Origin: CAJCJE01 sp036494465
GTDB lineage: Bacteria; Actinomycetota; Actinomycetes; Mycobacteriales; Pseudonocardiaceae
NCBI GenBank assembly: GCA_036494465.1
Contig: DASXOJ010000018.1
Span: 49,663-113,662, forward strand
Direction of reading: 5' to 3'
Length of the DNA stretch: 64,000 nt
Part shown: in pieces, positions 16,226 through 24,861 of the stretch
Numbering within the stretch: the stretch's first letter is position 1
How the letters are laid out: each line of letters opens with the position of its first letter
The notes under the pieces: model-generated
Seen by the model: only the letters and a program-made list of their open reading frames with translations
What the model was told of the DNA's origin: nothing
Databases searched by the model: none
Translations under genes and position numbers: made by a program

Positions 16226-16768
16226 ATGAGCGGAGTCCTGGAAATCCTGATCATCGTCGCGGTGGTCGTCTACATGCTGATCTCGCGGATGATCGGCCAA
16301 CCAGCCCAGGCCAAACGCATGCTGCTGCTGCCGGTGATCCTGACCGTGATCGGCGTGACCCAGCTTTCCGACGTGAACTCCACGACCTCGGTCCTGTTCC
16401 TGGTCGCCACCGCCGCCATCAGCGTCGTGATCGGCGCGGCGCGCGGGTTCAGCGTGCGGATCTCGCTGCGGAACGGCGTCGCGTTCATCCGCTACACCGG
16501 GTGGACCGTCGCGCTGTGGGTGCTCAACATCGCGGTCAAGTTCGGCGCCAACTTCATGCTCGGCGCGATCGACGGCAAGGCGGTCGCAGGCGCGAGCAAC
16601 AGCATCATGGTCACGATCGGCCTTGGTCTGCTGGTCGAAGGTCTGGTCGTGCTCTACCGCGCGATGCGCGCCGACCACCCGGTGATCTGGTCGCAGAGCA
16701 AGGACGGCCGTCGGCAGACGTCGCCGGTGCTGGACGACATGCGCCGCAACCTCAGCGGCCGTCGATGA
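16226..16768 (+). CDS. Multi-spanning membrane protein (CcdC/DUF1453-like)
   Basis: A 180-residue protein with about five hydrophobic helices: residues 4-20, 30-46, 54-72, about 95-115 and 130-147. The tail is charged. It resembles small actinobacterial membrane proteins that sit beside two-component systems. GGAGAGA precedes the ATG. The stop overlaps the start of the following response regulator as ATGA, so the two are co-translated. The function is unknown; a sensor accessory is an inference from position only. Confidence 0.75.
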   Translation: MSGVLEILIIVAVVVYMLISRMIGQPAQAKRMLLLPVILTVIGVTQLSDVNSTTSVLFLVATAAISVVIGAARGFSVRISLRNGVAFIRYTGWTVALWVLNIAVKFGANFMLGAIDGKAVAGASNSIMVTIGLGLLVEGLVVLYRAMRADHPVIWSQSKDGRRQTSPVLDDMRRNLSGRR

Positions 16769-17232
16769 TCCGGCTCGTCGTGGTCGACGACCAGAGCATC
16801 GTGCGCGAAGCACTCGCGATCATGCTCGATCTCGACCCCGACGTGGACGTGGTAGCCACCGCCACCAACGGCGCGCAAGCGCTGGCGGTGGCGGCCGCCG
16901 TCCGGCCGGACGTGATCCTGATCGACCTGACCATGCCGGTGCTGGACGGCCTCGACGCGGTCCGCCGCATTCACCGCGACCACCCGGACATCAAGATCCT
17001 GGTGCTCACCACGTTCGCGGAGGACCACGCGATCCTCGCCGCTGCCGAGGCGGGCGCCAGCGGTTATCTCACCAAGGACGCCAACCGGGCCACCATCCTG
17101 CGGGCGATCCGCACGGCGGCTCAGGAAGCGATCGGCCGCGCCCTCTCGTCCACATTGGACAGCAAGACGTTGCCGCCGACCGAGATCCGGTGCTCAGCTC
17201 GGCTCCGAGCCGGTTACGACACGGGCGAATGA
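16765..17232 (+). CDS. Truncated NarL-type response regulator (receiver only)
   Basis: A 155-residue protein. Residues 1-118 are a complete receiver: acidic pair DD near 8-9, phosphoacceptor Asp in VILIDLTMPV near 54, conserved Thr in LVLTTFAE and Lys in YLTKDA. The usual LuxR DNA-binding helix-turn-helix is missing. The last 35 residues (SSTLDSKTLPPTEIRCSARL) match nothing and the frame stops. No histidine kinase is next to it. A deletion seems to have removed the output domain and probably the kinase. It may be a decaying gene or a phosphate sink. Confidence 0.75.
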   Translation: MIRLVVVDDQSIVREALAIMLDLDPDVDVVATATNGAQALAVAAAVRPDVILIDLTMPVLDGLDAVRRIHRDHPDIKILVLTTFAEDHAILAAAEAGASGYLTKDANRATILRAIRTAAQEAIGRALSSTLDSKTLPPTEIRCSARLRAGYDTGE

Positions 17233-17325
17233 TCCCGAACACGCATGCCTCCCCAGTCAGCATTCGGCTGCGGGCCAGGATAGCGACAATGGCGATCAGT
17301 CAGACAAAGGCGGCGCCGCGCCCGA

Positions 17326-17958
17326 TCAGTAGAGCTTCTTGGCCGACGAGTCGTCCAGGTAGGCATCGAGCTCCGAAACCGAGGCGGCGAGTGCGAGCTG
17401 GTCCTTCAGCATCCGGCCCATGGTCGGGATGTCGGCGCGCTCCGGCCAGGTCGACGGGTCCCACAGCGACGAGCGCAGCATGGCCTTGGCACAGTGCAGA
17501 TACAGGTCTTCGACGTGCAGCACGAGCGCGAGCCGCGGCCGTTTACCGCGCACGGTCAACCGGTCGAAGAACGGCGCGTCGGACACGATCGTCACGCGGC
17601 CGTTCACCCGTAGCGTCTCGTTCATGCCCGGCACCACGAACAACAGCCCGGCATGTGGATTCTCGATCAAATTGGACAGACTGTCTGCCAATCGGTTGCC
17701 TGGCCGCTCGGCCAGCACCAGCGTGTGGTCGTCCAGGATCAGCACCGAACCGGCCGGGTCGCCACGTGGCGACACGTCGCAGGTGCCATCCGGCGCGGAT
17801 GTGGCCAGCAGCGCCAGCGGCGAGTGCTCGATGATCGTGCGCGCGTGCTGCTCGATCGTGGCGATCTTCTTGCGCTGTGTGTTCTCCGACGCCTCGCCGA
17901 CGAGTTCGCGAAGTCGCTCGTGGCTGTCGATCACGGTCACGTCCGTCGTTGTGGTCAT
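17326..17958 (-). CDS. PPOX-type FMN/F420-binding flavoprotein
   Basis: A 210-residue pyridoxamine-phosphate-oxidase-like split-barrel protein. The core LALLATSAPDGTCDVSPRGDPAG and the RPGNRLADSLSNLIENPHAGLLF segment, with Arg contacts to the flavin phosphate, match the MSMEG_1061-like FMN-dependent group. It probably acts as a small-molecule reductase or oxidase in the cytoplasm; the substrate is unknown. The ATG at 17958 begins MTTTTDVTVID; a start 10 codons earlier is possible. Confidence 0.82.
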   Translation of the reverse strand: MTTTTDVTVIDSHERLRELVGEASENTQRKKIATIEQHARTIIEHSPLALLATSAPDGTCDVSPRGDPAGSVLILDDHTLVLAERPGNRLADSLSNLIENPHAGLLFVVPGMNETLRVNGRVTIVSDAPFFDRLTVRGKRPRLALVLHVEDLYLHCAKAMLRSSLWDPSTWPERADIPTMGRMLKDQLALAASVSELDAYLDDSSAKKLY

Positions 17959-18033
17959 GTCCCGAGTCAACCGTGCCCACATCCGCATGGCTATTGGATT
18001 ACTGTGACTTGGGGCACAGGAGAGGAGGCGCGC

Positions 18034-18507
18034 ATGGCCATCGTCGTCGATCTCCGTCCACCCGATGCCGCCGGACCGTTACGCATCGGCGCCGATCGGA
18101 CCGAAATGGTCACCGCGCTGCGCGAGTTCGGCGTGCCCCGGCTGGTCACCAGCACACTGGGCCGCCGCCCGGCCTGGGCGGTGCAGCGTCCGTCCGGACT
18201 GGTCGTCCGCGCGCACCTGGACCGTGAGGGGCTGCTCAACGCGGTCGAGTTCGGCAGGCCGACCGGCACCGAGGACGTGATCCAGTACCGGGGCATGGAC
18301 GTGTTCGGCACGCCCGCCGAGGAGTTCATCGCCACGCTGCGCAAGCACACGAGCGTCATCGAGGAAGATCACGGCTACGCCTACGTCGCGCCCGACCTGC
18401 TGTTGTCCTGCTGGCGCGCGGCGACGCCGAAGAACGGCGACGACACCGACGGACGCCACTTCGACAGCGTGCTGATCGCCCGTCCCGGCTACTACAACCC
18501 GAGCTGA
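18034..18507 (+). CDS. Hypothetical protein upstream of FAH-family enzyme
   Basis: A 157-residue soluble protein of mixed alpha/beta pattern that I do not assign to a family. The ATG at 18034 has a strong GAGGAGG ribosome site. The TGA overlaps the ATG of the next gene by one base (TGATG), so it is translated with the FAH-family gene. The C-terminal half has a Trp and a GRHFDSVLIARPGYYNPS end. Confidence 0.72.
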   Translation: MAIVVDLRPPDAAGPLRIGADRTEMVTALREFGVPRLVTSTLGRRPAWAVQRPSGLVVRAHLDREGLLNAVEFGRPTGTEDVIQYRGMDVFGTPAEEFIATLRKHTSVIEEDHGYAYVAPDLLLSCWRAATPKNGDDTDGRHFDSVLIARPGYYNPS

Positions 18508-19619
18508 TGCTGCCCGACGATCACCGGAGCGCGACCCTGGTCGCCCGCATCGCCGACGAGGCTGGCGATCCGTGTGTCGCGGTGCTGCGCGGCGACGAGT
18601 TCGCCGACCTCACCCGCACCGTGCCGACCGTGTCCGCACTGTTCGAACGCGACGATCACCTCGACCTGCTGCGCACCGCGCCCGCCGACCGCACCTGGTC
18701 CGTGGCCGAGGCGGCACCGATGCTGCTCAGTCCGATCGACCTCCAGGTGGTCAAGGCGGCAGGCGTGACCTTCGTGGACTCCATGCTGGAACGCGTCATC
18801 GAGGAACGCGCCCAGGGCGACCCCGCGCGCGCCCTGGACATCCGCACCCGGCTCGGCGCGGCCATCGGCGGCGCGATCTCCTCGGTCCGGCCGGGCTCGC
18901 CGGAAGCCGCGCTGGTCAAGGAAACCCTCATCGCCGAGGGCATGTGGTCGCAGTACCTTGAGGTCGGCATCGGCCCCGACCCGGAGATCTTCACCAAGGC
19001 ACCGGTACTCGCCACGGTCGGCACCGGCGCCGCCGTCGGCGTGCTGCGCCGCTCGGTGTGGAACAACCCCGAACCCGAACTCGTCCTGGTCGCCAACTCG
19101 GCCGGTCGCGCGGTCGGCGCCACGCTCGGCAACGACGTGAACCTGCGCGACTTCGAGGGCCGCAGCGCCCTGCTGCTCACCGAGGCCAAGGACAACAACG
19201 CATCCTGCGCGATCGGCCCGTTCATCCGCGTCTTCGACAAGCGCTACACCATCGACGACGCCCGGGACACCGAGATCGCGCTGGAAGTGCGCGGCGTGCA
19301 CGACGGCTTCACCTTGCGCGGCACCAGTTCGGTCCGCCGGATCAGCAGGCCGTTCGAGGAACTGCTGCGCCACGCGTGCGGCCGTCACCACCAGTACCCG
19401 GACGGTTTCGTGCTGTTCACCGGCACCCTGTTCGCGCCGACCGAGGACCGCGACGAAGCAGGCAAGGGCTTCACCCACCACCACGGCGACCACGTGTCGA
19501 TCTCGGCGGAGCGCCTTGGCACCCTGGTCAACACCGTCACCGCTGCCGAAGACGCGTTCCCCTGGACGATGGGCATCACCGCGCTGTTCGCCAGCCTCGC
19601 CCGGCGCGGACTGGTCTGA
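18507..19619 (+). CDS. Fumarylacetoacetate-hydrolase family enzyme (sugar-acid dehydratase-like)
   Basis: A 370-residue FAH-fold protein. VGIGPDPEIFTKAPVLATVG, GNDVNLRDFEGRSALLLTEAKDNN and GFTHHHGDHVSI match the branch that includes 2-keto-3-deoxy-pentonate dehydratases of oxidative pentose pathways rather than true fumarylacetoacetases. Glu and Asp residues in DPEIF and GNDVN are the expected Mg2+ ligands. A role in pentonate or aldonate breakdown is plausible with the secreted glycosidases nearby, but is inference. It is coupled to the upstream hypothetical gene. Confidence 0.8.
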   Translation: MLPDDHRSATLVARIADEAGDPCVAVLRGDEFADLTRTVPTVSALFERDDHLDLLRTAPADRTWSVAEAAPMLLSPIDLQVVKAAGVTFVDSMLERVIEERAQGDPARALDIRTRLGAAIGGAISSVRPGSPEAALVKETLIAEGMWSQYLEVGIGPDPEIFTKAPVLATVGTGAAVGVLRRSVWNNPEPELVLVANSAGRAVGATLGNDVNLRDFEGRSALLLTEAKDNNASCAIGPFIRVFDKRYTIDDARDTEIALEVRGVHDGFTLRGTSSVRRISRPFEELLRHACGRHHQYPDGFVLFTGTLFAPTEDRDEAGKGFTHHHGDHVSISAERLGTLVNTVTAAEDAFPWTMGITALFASLARRGLV

Positions 19620-19642
19620 CCCAGCCCGCGCTGTTCAGCCGA

Positions 19643-19915
19643 TCACCACCAGGACAGGCACTGGATGTTGCTGCCCGCGCCACTCACCGAGCCACATACC
19701 CGGAACTTGCGATTCGGGTTGGTGTTGGTCGGGTAGGCAGCGGTCGTTTTGGTTTGGACGCCCGACGCGCCGAAGGGCCCGCACTGGATCCAGGTGCTCC
19801 CGCCGTCGTTGGTCACATCCATCCAGAAGCCGAATGCGATGCCGGACGCGCCGTTGGTGCTGATGCGGCCGAAACCCTGCTGCGCGTTCCGCGCATCGAC
19901 AACCCCGATTCCCAT
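19643..19915 (-). CDS. Small secreted-type protein fragment, N-terminus missing
   Basis: A 90-residue frame whose C-terminal half (FGFWMDVTNDGGSTWIQCG, then RKFRVCGSVSGAGSNIQC, then LSWW) looks like the Cys-paired tail of small actinobacterial secreted proteins. There is no signal peptide and no ribosome site at the ATG. The frame runs about 40 codons further upstream without a good start before hitting a stop. Either the 5' end is lost or frameshifted, or this is a decayed gene. No family is named. Confidence 0.4.
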   Translation of the reverse strand: MGIGVVDARNAQQGFGRISTNGASGIAFGFWMDVTNDGGSTWIQCGPFGASGVQTKTTAAYPTNTNPNRKFRVCGSVSGAGSNIQCLSWW

Positions 19916-20007
19916 CCGACAACGGTTGATCCGGCCAGCACCTGCCGGACGTCGACGCGGAACGTAGCAGTCATATCAGCTACCGGGAACACTTACCCCA
20001 AAACGTA

Positions 20008-20346
20008 CTAAATAACCTTTATCACGCCAGTCATGTACTGGTGGATGTCGCACAGGTAGCTGTAGCTGCCCGCCTTTGCCGGTGCGGTGATGGTCGCGGT
20101 CCTGCCGGGCGCGATGTTGCCGCTGTCGAAGGACTTGCCGGTCGCGGTGATCGTGTGCGCCGCACTGTCTTCATTGGACACAGTGATCCTGGCCCCCGGC
20201 GCCACGGTGAGCGTCATCGGGGAGAACATGAAGTTCTTGATGACGATCTGGTTCGCGGCCGGCGGAGGACTGGCAGGACTCGAACCGCAGCCGACCACCA
20301 ACAGCAGCACCCCGATGATCAACCCGATGATTCTCATATGAGTCAT
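20008..20346 (-). CDS. Amicyanin-like cupredoxin lipoprotein
   Basis: A protein of about 112 residues with a lipoprotein signal (hydrophobic stretch ending LLVVGCG, lipid Cys near residue 21) and one plastocyanin-like domain. The type 1 copper ligands are visible: His in SAAHTITA, then Cys, His and Met in CDIHQYM. The short C-x2-H-x2-M loop is that of amicyanin. It is predicted to be tethered on the outer face of the membrane and to carry electrons or copper. ATGs at 20346 and 20337 are both possible. It follows the Rv1733c-like membrane gene by 26 bases, so one transcript is likely. Confidence 0.85.
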   Translation of the reverse strand: MTHMRIIGLIIGVLLLVVGCGSSPASPPPAANQIVIKNFMFSPMTLTVAPGARITVSNEDSAAHTITATGKSFDSGNIAPGRTATITAPAKAGSYSYLCDIHQYMTGVIKVI

Positions 20347-20372
20347 TCGCGGCGGCGACCGCTTGGGTTTGG

Positions 20373-20942
20373 TCAGCCGCGGTGCGTCCAGCGCGGTTCG
20401 ACCACGAGCCAGTCCGCCTCCCACTCGGCGAGGCGTCTGCGGTCGAGCAGCAACCGGGCGACCCGATAACCGATCGCGAGCAGGACGAACGTGCCGATCA
20501 GCAGCACGATCATCGTGATCACACCGCGCCAGTACGCCTGGTCCTCGGTGAGCGGCGGATCCACCGGGTGGCCCGTCTCGTCCAGCCAGACCGGCACGGT
20601 CGCGCCAGCCATCGACCCGGTCGGCGCCTCGATCGAGCCGGTGCGCACCATACCGGCCTGCGTGTGCCACTCGGCCAGCGTGTTCGCCACGCCCAGGTCG
20701 GAGGTCTGCGCGTCGCGCACCAGGACCGCGGTGGTCGGGTAGCTCACCGCCAGTTCCGTGTGCGCGGTCGCGTCGCCCGCTCGTTGCACGGCGGCGCCGA
20801 CCAGCACCGCGACCGGAACGGCGAGCAACGCGAGCACGATCGCGAGCGCCAGCACGCCGCGCTCCACCCGGTCGACGGTGCGCCGCAACGGACTGTCCCG
20901 TCCTCGGCCAACCGACGAACGTGTCAACCACGAACCGTGCAT
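20373..20942 (-). CDS. Rv1733c-like two-helix membrane protein
   Basis: A 189-residue protein with two membrane helices, one near residues 31-53 (VLALAIVLALLAVPVAVLVG) and one near residues 140-160 (ITMIVLLIGTFVLLAIGYRV). An external loop of about 85 residues between them carries VPVWLDETGHPVDPPLT, the motif typical of actinobacterial Rv1733c-type proteins. The function is unknown in the family. It is upstream of the cupredoxin on the same strand. Confidence 0.82.
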   Translation of the reverse strand: MHGSWLTRSSVGRGRDSPLRRTVDRVERGVLALAIVLALLAVPVAVLVGAAVQRAGDATAHTELAVSYPTTAVLVRDAQTSDLGVANTLAEWHTQAGMVRTGSIEAPTGSMAGATVPVWLDETGHPVDPPLTEDQAYWRGVITMIVLLIGTFVLLAIGYRVARLLLDRRRLAEWEADWLVVEPRWTHRG

Positions 20943-21048
20943 AGGGCACCACCCTTGGCAGCCAGGCGGGTGGGGTTGCTGTATTCGGTGTTATCGCTGC
21001 TGGCCAGGGCAGCGTTAGGGACCGCGCGGCATCCGGGACAATAGGTGC

Positions 21049-21528
21049 ATGGCAAACATTTCCGATCTGCTCGCGGGCGTGGTCACGTCGGCCGATCACG
21101 GCGTCCGGTTCGAGCTGCCGTTCCTGAGCGGGTCGATCCTGCAGGGCGGCGCGGAAACCGGTGGCCGGTTCGCCATGCTGGAGATGCGCCTGCAACCCGG
21201 TCGCGGGCCCGATCCGCACGTGCACATCGCCGAGGACGAGTACTTCTACGTGCTGGAGGGCGAGTACCGGTTCCGCTACGCCGACGAGACCATCGAGGCA
21301 GGCCCCGGCCAGCTGATCAAGGTCGAGCAAGGGGTCCCGCACGGCATGGTCACCGGCGAGACCGGCGGTCGGCACCTGACCATCTTCGTGCCCGCCGGGC
21401 CGGAGGGCTGGTTCGTGGAAGCGAACGAACTGGCCAAGAGCGGCGAACTCGACCAGGCCGCGCTCGGCCCGTTGTTCGAGCGCTACGGCATGACCCAGGT
21501 CGATCCGACGGCGACCGGCATGCTCTGA
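21049..21528 (+). CDS. Cupin-domain protein
   Basis: A 159-residue single-domain cupin. Metal ligands are readable: the first motif gives DPHVHIAEDEYFYVLEGEY (His, His, Glu), and the second contributes His in GVPHGMVTG. Proteins of this type are small dioxygenases, isomerases or sensors, and no substrate can be set. A 7-bp inverted repeat (TGCTCTG and CAGAGCA) spans the stop codon at 21521-21536 and may act as a weak 3' hairpin. Confidence 0.85.
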   Translation: MANISDLLAGVVTSADHGVRFELPFLSGSILQGGAETGGRFAMLEMRLQPGRGPDPHVHIAEDEYFYVLEGEYRFRYADETIEAGPGQLIKVEQGVPHGMVTGETGGRHLTIFVPAGPEGWFVEANELAKSGELDQAALGPLFERYGMTQVDPTATGML

Positions 21529-21777
21529 ACAGAGCACTGTGGACACCGAGATATGTCAACCGTGAACAATCGCCAACCGGCGGACATCTTCGGTAGTCCG
21601 GGACACGGCGCGCGCCCGTTCGGCGTAACGCGGCACCGGATTTTCTGAACAGGGCAAGATCGGTCCGCCTTGACGCTCGTTCGCGGCCGATCGCACACTT
21701 TCTCGCACTGCCAGGCGGTTTCACCCCGAACCGCCGGTTGCCGCGCGGCGTTGCTCGGCAAGAAGGGCGAGATCATC

Positions 21778-23883
21778 ATGAACTCACGCATGCGGGTTTT
21801 CCTTGCTCTGGTGGCGGCGGTGCCGCTGGTGCTGGGCGCCGCGACCGCCGCGAGCGCGGCTCCGGCCGCCGCACCGGTCACCCCGATCTGGTCCACCCAG
21901 CTGGACTTCGACAACAACGGCACCGCCTGGTCCGAGGCCAGCTTCGCCGCGCTGCACGCGAAGGGCTTGAACAGCGCGGAAATCGACATGTCCTGGAACG
22001 TCGTCGAACCCACCCAGGGCACCTTCAACTTCACCGAGCTCGACCAGGAAATCGCCAACGCGGGCGCGGCGGGCATGCAGTTGATCCCGATCTTCTGGTA
22101 CTCCGGCTGGGGCGGCAGCCCGGCGCCGTGGGTGACCAGTCACGAGGTCAACCAGTCCGGCACGCAGGGGGTCGCGCCGGCCTGGTGGGACCCGAACGCG
22201 GAACCGGCCTACCTCAACTACGTGACCACCACCGTCCGGCACATCGCGGGCGAATCGGGTTACGGCGGCAGCATCCTCGACTACGGCTTCCTGGATGCGC
22301 AGTGGGACGAGAACGGCGGCGCCTCCGGCTGGGCGCAGGCCGACATCAACGAGTTCCACAACACCTACCTGCCGCAGACCTACGGCACGATCGCCACGTT
22401 CAACAGCAAGAACGGCACCTCCTACGCGTCCTTCGCGCAGGTCCCGGCCGCGACTCCCGGTCAGCCGCTGGCCGGCGTCTACCAGCAGTTCCGGGTCTGG
22501 AGCGTGCAGACCACCTACGGCACGCTGACCGCGGACGTCCGCGCGGTCACCGCCACGCCGCTGTACTACTACTTCGGCGGACACATCGGCGACGCGGACA
22601 ACTACGCGAACATCCCGGACATCTTCTTCGCGCTGGCCAAGCAGTACACGGTCACGATCATCCTGGACTCCGCGCAGTCGAGCGGTCTCGCGCTGATCTT
22701 CGCCAGCCTCGCGCACGCCTACGGCGTCAAGCTCGCGCAGGAGTGGACCGCGCCCAGCGACAGCAGCCAGCTCGCCGCGCAGGCGATCCAGTGGATCTCC
22801 AACTACGGCCTGGGTTTGCCGAACGGCGGCGGCGAGGACTTCTTCATCCACGACGGCACCGAAAAGGACACCGTCGGCTACCCGATCTTCACGGCGGCGC
22901 TGCCCGCGTTGCAGAAACTGTCCGGGTCCTACCCGCAGCAGCCGGTCGCGGTGTACCTCGACTTCTCCCAGGCGTACGGCAACGCCTCCGGCGGCGATCT
23001 GCTCGCCCCGGAGAACAACATCACGAACCTGTGGAACTCCTACCTGGCAGGTTTCGCGGTGGTCACCAGCCAGGAAGTGAACGCCGGGATCGTGAAACTG
23101 GCGCAGTACAAGGCGATCCTGCCGATCAACGGCGTGGACGCCAACCTCAACGCGTACAAGTCGGCGGGCGGCACGCTGCTCACCTCGAACCCGCAACTGG
23201 CCCAGTACGCCCCCGCCTACGCGACAACGGCCAACCTCGGCGTGCTCCAGGTCGTGCCCGACGTGGCCAGCAGCCACACCAGCGCGCAGGTCACTCTCGC
23301 CGATGTCACCTCCGGCACCACGTACAACAACACGATCACCCTCAACCCAACGGGTCTCGGCCTCAACGCGGGCAGCTACCACGTGGTCGGCGCCACCGGT
23401 GCGACCATCCCGCAGGAGACGGTGACCGGCGGCATCTGCGCCTCGGTCAACCTCGGCCCCGCGTCGCTGGGCACGTGGAACGTGGTGGCAGGCGCCATTC
23501 CGGCAGGCACCCCCACGCCCGCCAGCTGCGCCCCGCCCGCCGGTTGCGCGACGCTGTCCGCGAACCAGTCGCTGGGCAGCAACGGCTCGCTGCCCTCCTG
23601 CGACGGCCGGTTCAGCCTGAACCTGCAGAGCGACGGCAACCTGGTCCTCTACGAGGGCGGCGCCGCGCTGTGGGCGAGCAACACGGTGAACTCGGGCGCT
23701 GCCAAGGCGATCATGCAGGGCGACGGCAACTTCGTGCTCTACACGGCGGCCGGTGCCGCGGTCTGGGCCAGCAACACCCCGAACAACCCGGGCGCGAGCA
23801 TCACCCTGCAGAACGACGGCAACCTGGTCATACACAGCTCGTCCGGCGCGGTCGTCTGGCAGACCAACACCGGCGGCCACTAG
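21778..23883 (+). CDS. Secreted TIM-barrel glycosidase with bulb-lectin domain
   Basis: A 701-residue secreted protein. The signal peptide covers residues 1-27 (cleavage near ASA). The N-terminal domain resembles clan GH-A barrels of the GH42/beta-galactosidase trimerisation type (SWNVVEPTQGTFNFTELD; IPIFWYSGWGGSPAPW). The C-terminal 120 residues are a B-lectin (mannose-binding) domain, with three QxDGNxVxY repeats reading QSDGNLVLY, QGDGNFVLY and QNDGNLVIH. The third has His for Tyr. It probably attacks a plant or fungal polysaccharide. GAAGGGCGAG precedes the ATG at 21778. The exact GH family is uncertain. Confidence 0.82.
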   Translation: MNSRMRVFLALVAAVPLVLGAATAASAAPAAAPVTPIWSTQLDFDNNGTAWSEASFAALHAKGLNSAEIDMSWNVVEPTQGTFNFTELDQEIANAGAAGMQLIPIFWYSGWGGSPAPWVTSHEVNQSGTQGVAPAWWDPNAEPAYLNYVTTTVRHIAGESGYGGSILDYGFLDAQWDENGGASGWAQADINEFHNTYLPQTYGTIATFNSKNGTSYASFAQVPAATPGQPLAGVYQQFRVWSVQTTYGTLTADVRAVTATPLYYYFGGHIGDADNYANIPDIFFALAKQYTVTIILDSAQSSGLALIFASLAHAYGVKLAQEWTAPSDSSQLAAQAIQWISNYGLGLPNGGGEDFFIHDGTEKDTVGYPIFTAALPALQKLSGSYPQQPVAVYLDFSQAYGNASGGDLLAPENNITNLWNSYLAGFAVVTSQEVNAGIVKLAQYKAILPINGVDANLNAYKSAGGTLLTSNPQLAQYAPAYATTANLGVLQVVPDVASSHTSAQVTLADVTSGTTYNNTITLNPTGLGLNAGSYHVVGATGATIPQETVTGGICASVNLGPASLGTWNVVAGAIPAGTPTPASCAPPAGCATLSANQSLGSNGSLPSCDGRFSLNLQSDGNLVLYEGGAALWASNTVNSGAAKAIMQGDGNFVLYTAAGAAVWASNTPNNPGASITLQNDGNLVIHSSSGAVVWQTNTGGH

Positions 23884-23891
23884 CGCACAAT

Positions 23892-24349
23892 GTGGCGGTG
23901 CGGCGAGTGGTGATCCTGGTGCGCGGCGGGGCTGGTAAGTCCCGCTTCGCGCGGGAACTGGGGGAGCGGACCGGGTTGCCGGTGATCGAGCTCGATCAGC
24001 TGTTCTGGCAACCAGGTCTGGTCGGTCGCACCAAGGACGAGTGGGCCGAGATCCAGACCGGGCTCATCGCCGCCGAGCGGTGGATCATGGACGGCGACCT
24101 GGGGCCCCACGATGTGGTGGACGTGCGGCTGCGCGGCGCGGACACCGTGCTGGTACTGGACTTCTCGCTGGCTCGGTGCGCCTGGCGGGCGGTGCGGCGC
24201 TCGCGCGAGCGGTGGGACTTCTGGCGGTGGCTGATCGGGTATCGGCGGGTCAGCCTGCCGCCGTTGACCGAGGCATCGCCCGGTGCGCGCCGGACGCGGC
24301 AGTGCACGTGCTGCGCAGCCCTCGGGCGGTTGTGCGGTTCCTCGGTTAG
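23892..24349 (+). CDS. P-loop nucleoside/adenylate kinase-like protein (frameshifted)
   Basis: A protein of about 150 residues starting at GTG 23892 or 23898, with a Walker A loop (RGGAGKSRFARELG), the ELDQLFWQPG segment and the DGDLGPHDVVDVRL substrate region of FlaR/topology-modulation-type kinases. The frame breaks at about 24271-24276: the conserved ending (IARCAPDAAVHVLRSPRAV, then VRFLG and stop at 24349) continues in the next frame. Adding one C gives TEAIARCAPD, the normal family ending. This is therefore either a fresh pseudogene or an assembly error. Confidence 0.68.
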
Positions 24350-24371
24350 CGGTCACAGAGCGCGATCGGCC

Positions 24372-24839
24372 GTGTACGCTGGTGACATCGACATCGATGG
24401 ACGTCCCCAGCCGCTCAACTTCGAGGAAGAGGCCCTCGTGCGGGCGCTGCAACGCGTCATCTACGCGCTGCCCAAGGCCGTCGACGCCGACCTGGAGCGT
24501 GAGCAGCGGATCTCACTGAGCGAGTACATGACCCTGATGCACCTGTCCGAGGCGCCGGGCCGCGCGATGCGGATGAGCGAGCTGGCCGAGGCGGCGTCGC
24601 TGTCGCTGAGCGGGATGACGCACATCGTCAGCCGGTTGCAGGGCGATGGCCTGGTCGACCGGGTCCGCAGCGAGCGGGACGGACGCGGGTGGAACGCGGT
24701 GCTGACGCCGGTCGGCCTGGCCCGCCTCAACGAGGCGTGGCCGACGAACCTGAGCAGCGTCCGCAAGCACCTGCTCGACCACCTCGGCGGCATCGATCTC
24801 GGGCCGCTGGCCAAGGCGTTCGGCGACGTCGCCGGTTGA
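24372..24839 (+). CDS. MarR-family regulator
   Basis: A 155-residue MarR/SlyA-type winged-helix protein. The DNA-binding part reads MRMSELAEAASLSLSGMTHIVSRL, then the wing VDRVRSERDGRGWNAVLT. The start is not certain. GTG at 24372 gives an N-terminus just before the conserved LNFEEEALVRALQRVIYALP helix; no strong ribosome site is seen. The next gene to the right is convergent, so the target is not obvious from position. Confidence 0.8.
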   Translation: MYAGDIDIDGRPQPLNFEEEALVRALQRVIYALPKAVDADLEREQRISLSEYMTLMHLSEAPGRAMRMSELAEAASLSLSGMTHIVSRLQGDGLVDRVRSERDGRGWNAVLTPVGLARLNEAWPTNLSSVRKHLLDHLGGIDLGPLAKAFGDVAG

Positions 24840-24861
24840 CGCCGCCGCCGAACACCGCTGA

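Noticed and set aside
21784..23880. 698-codon minus-strand frame
   Set aside because: Antisense of the B-lectin glycosidase; no recognisable domains.
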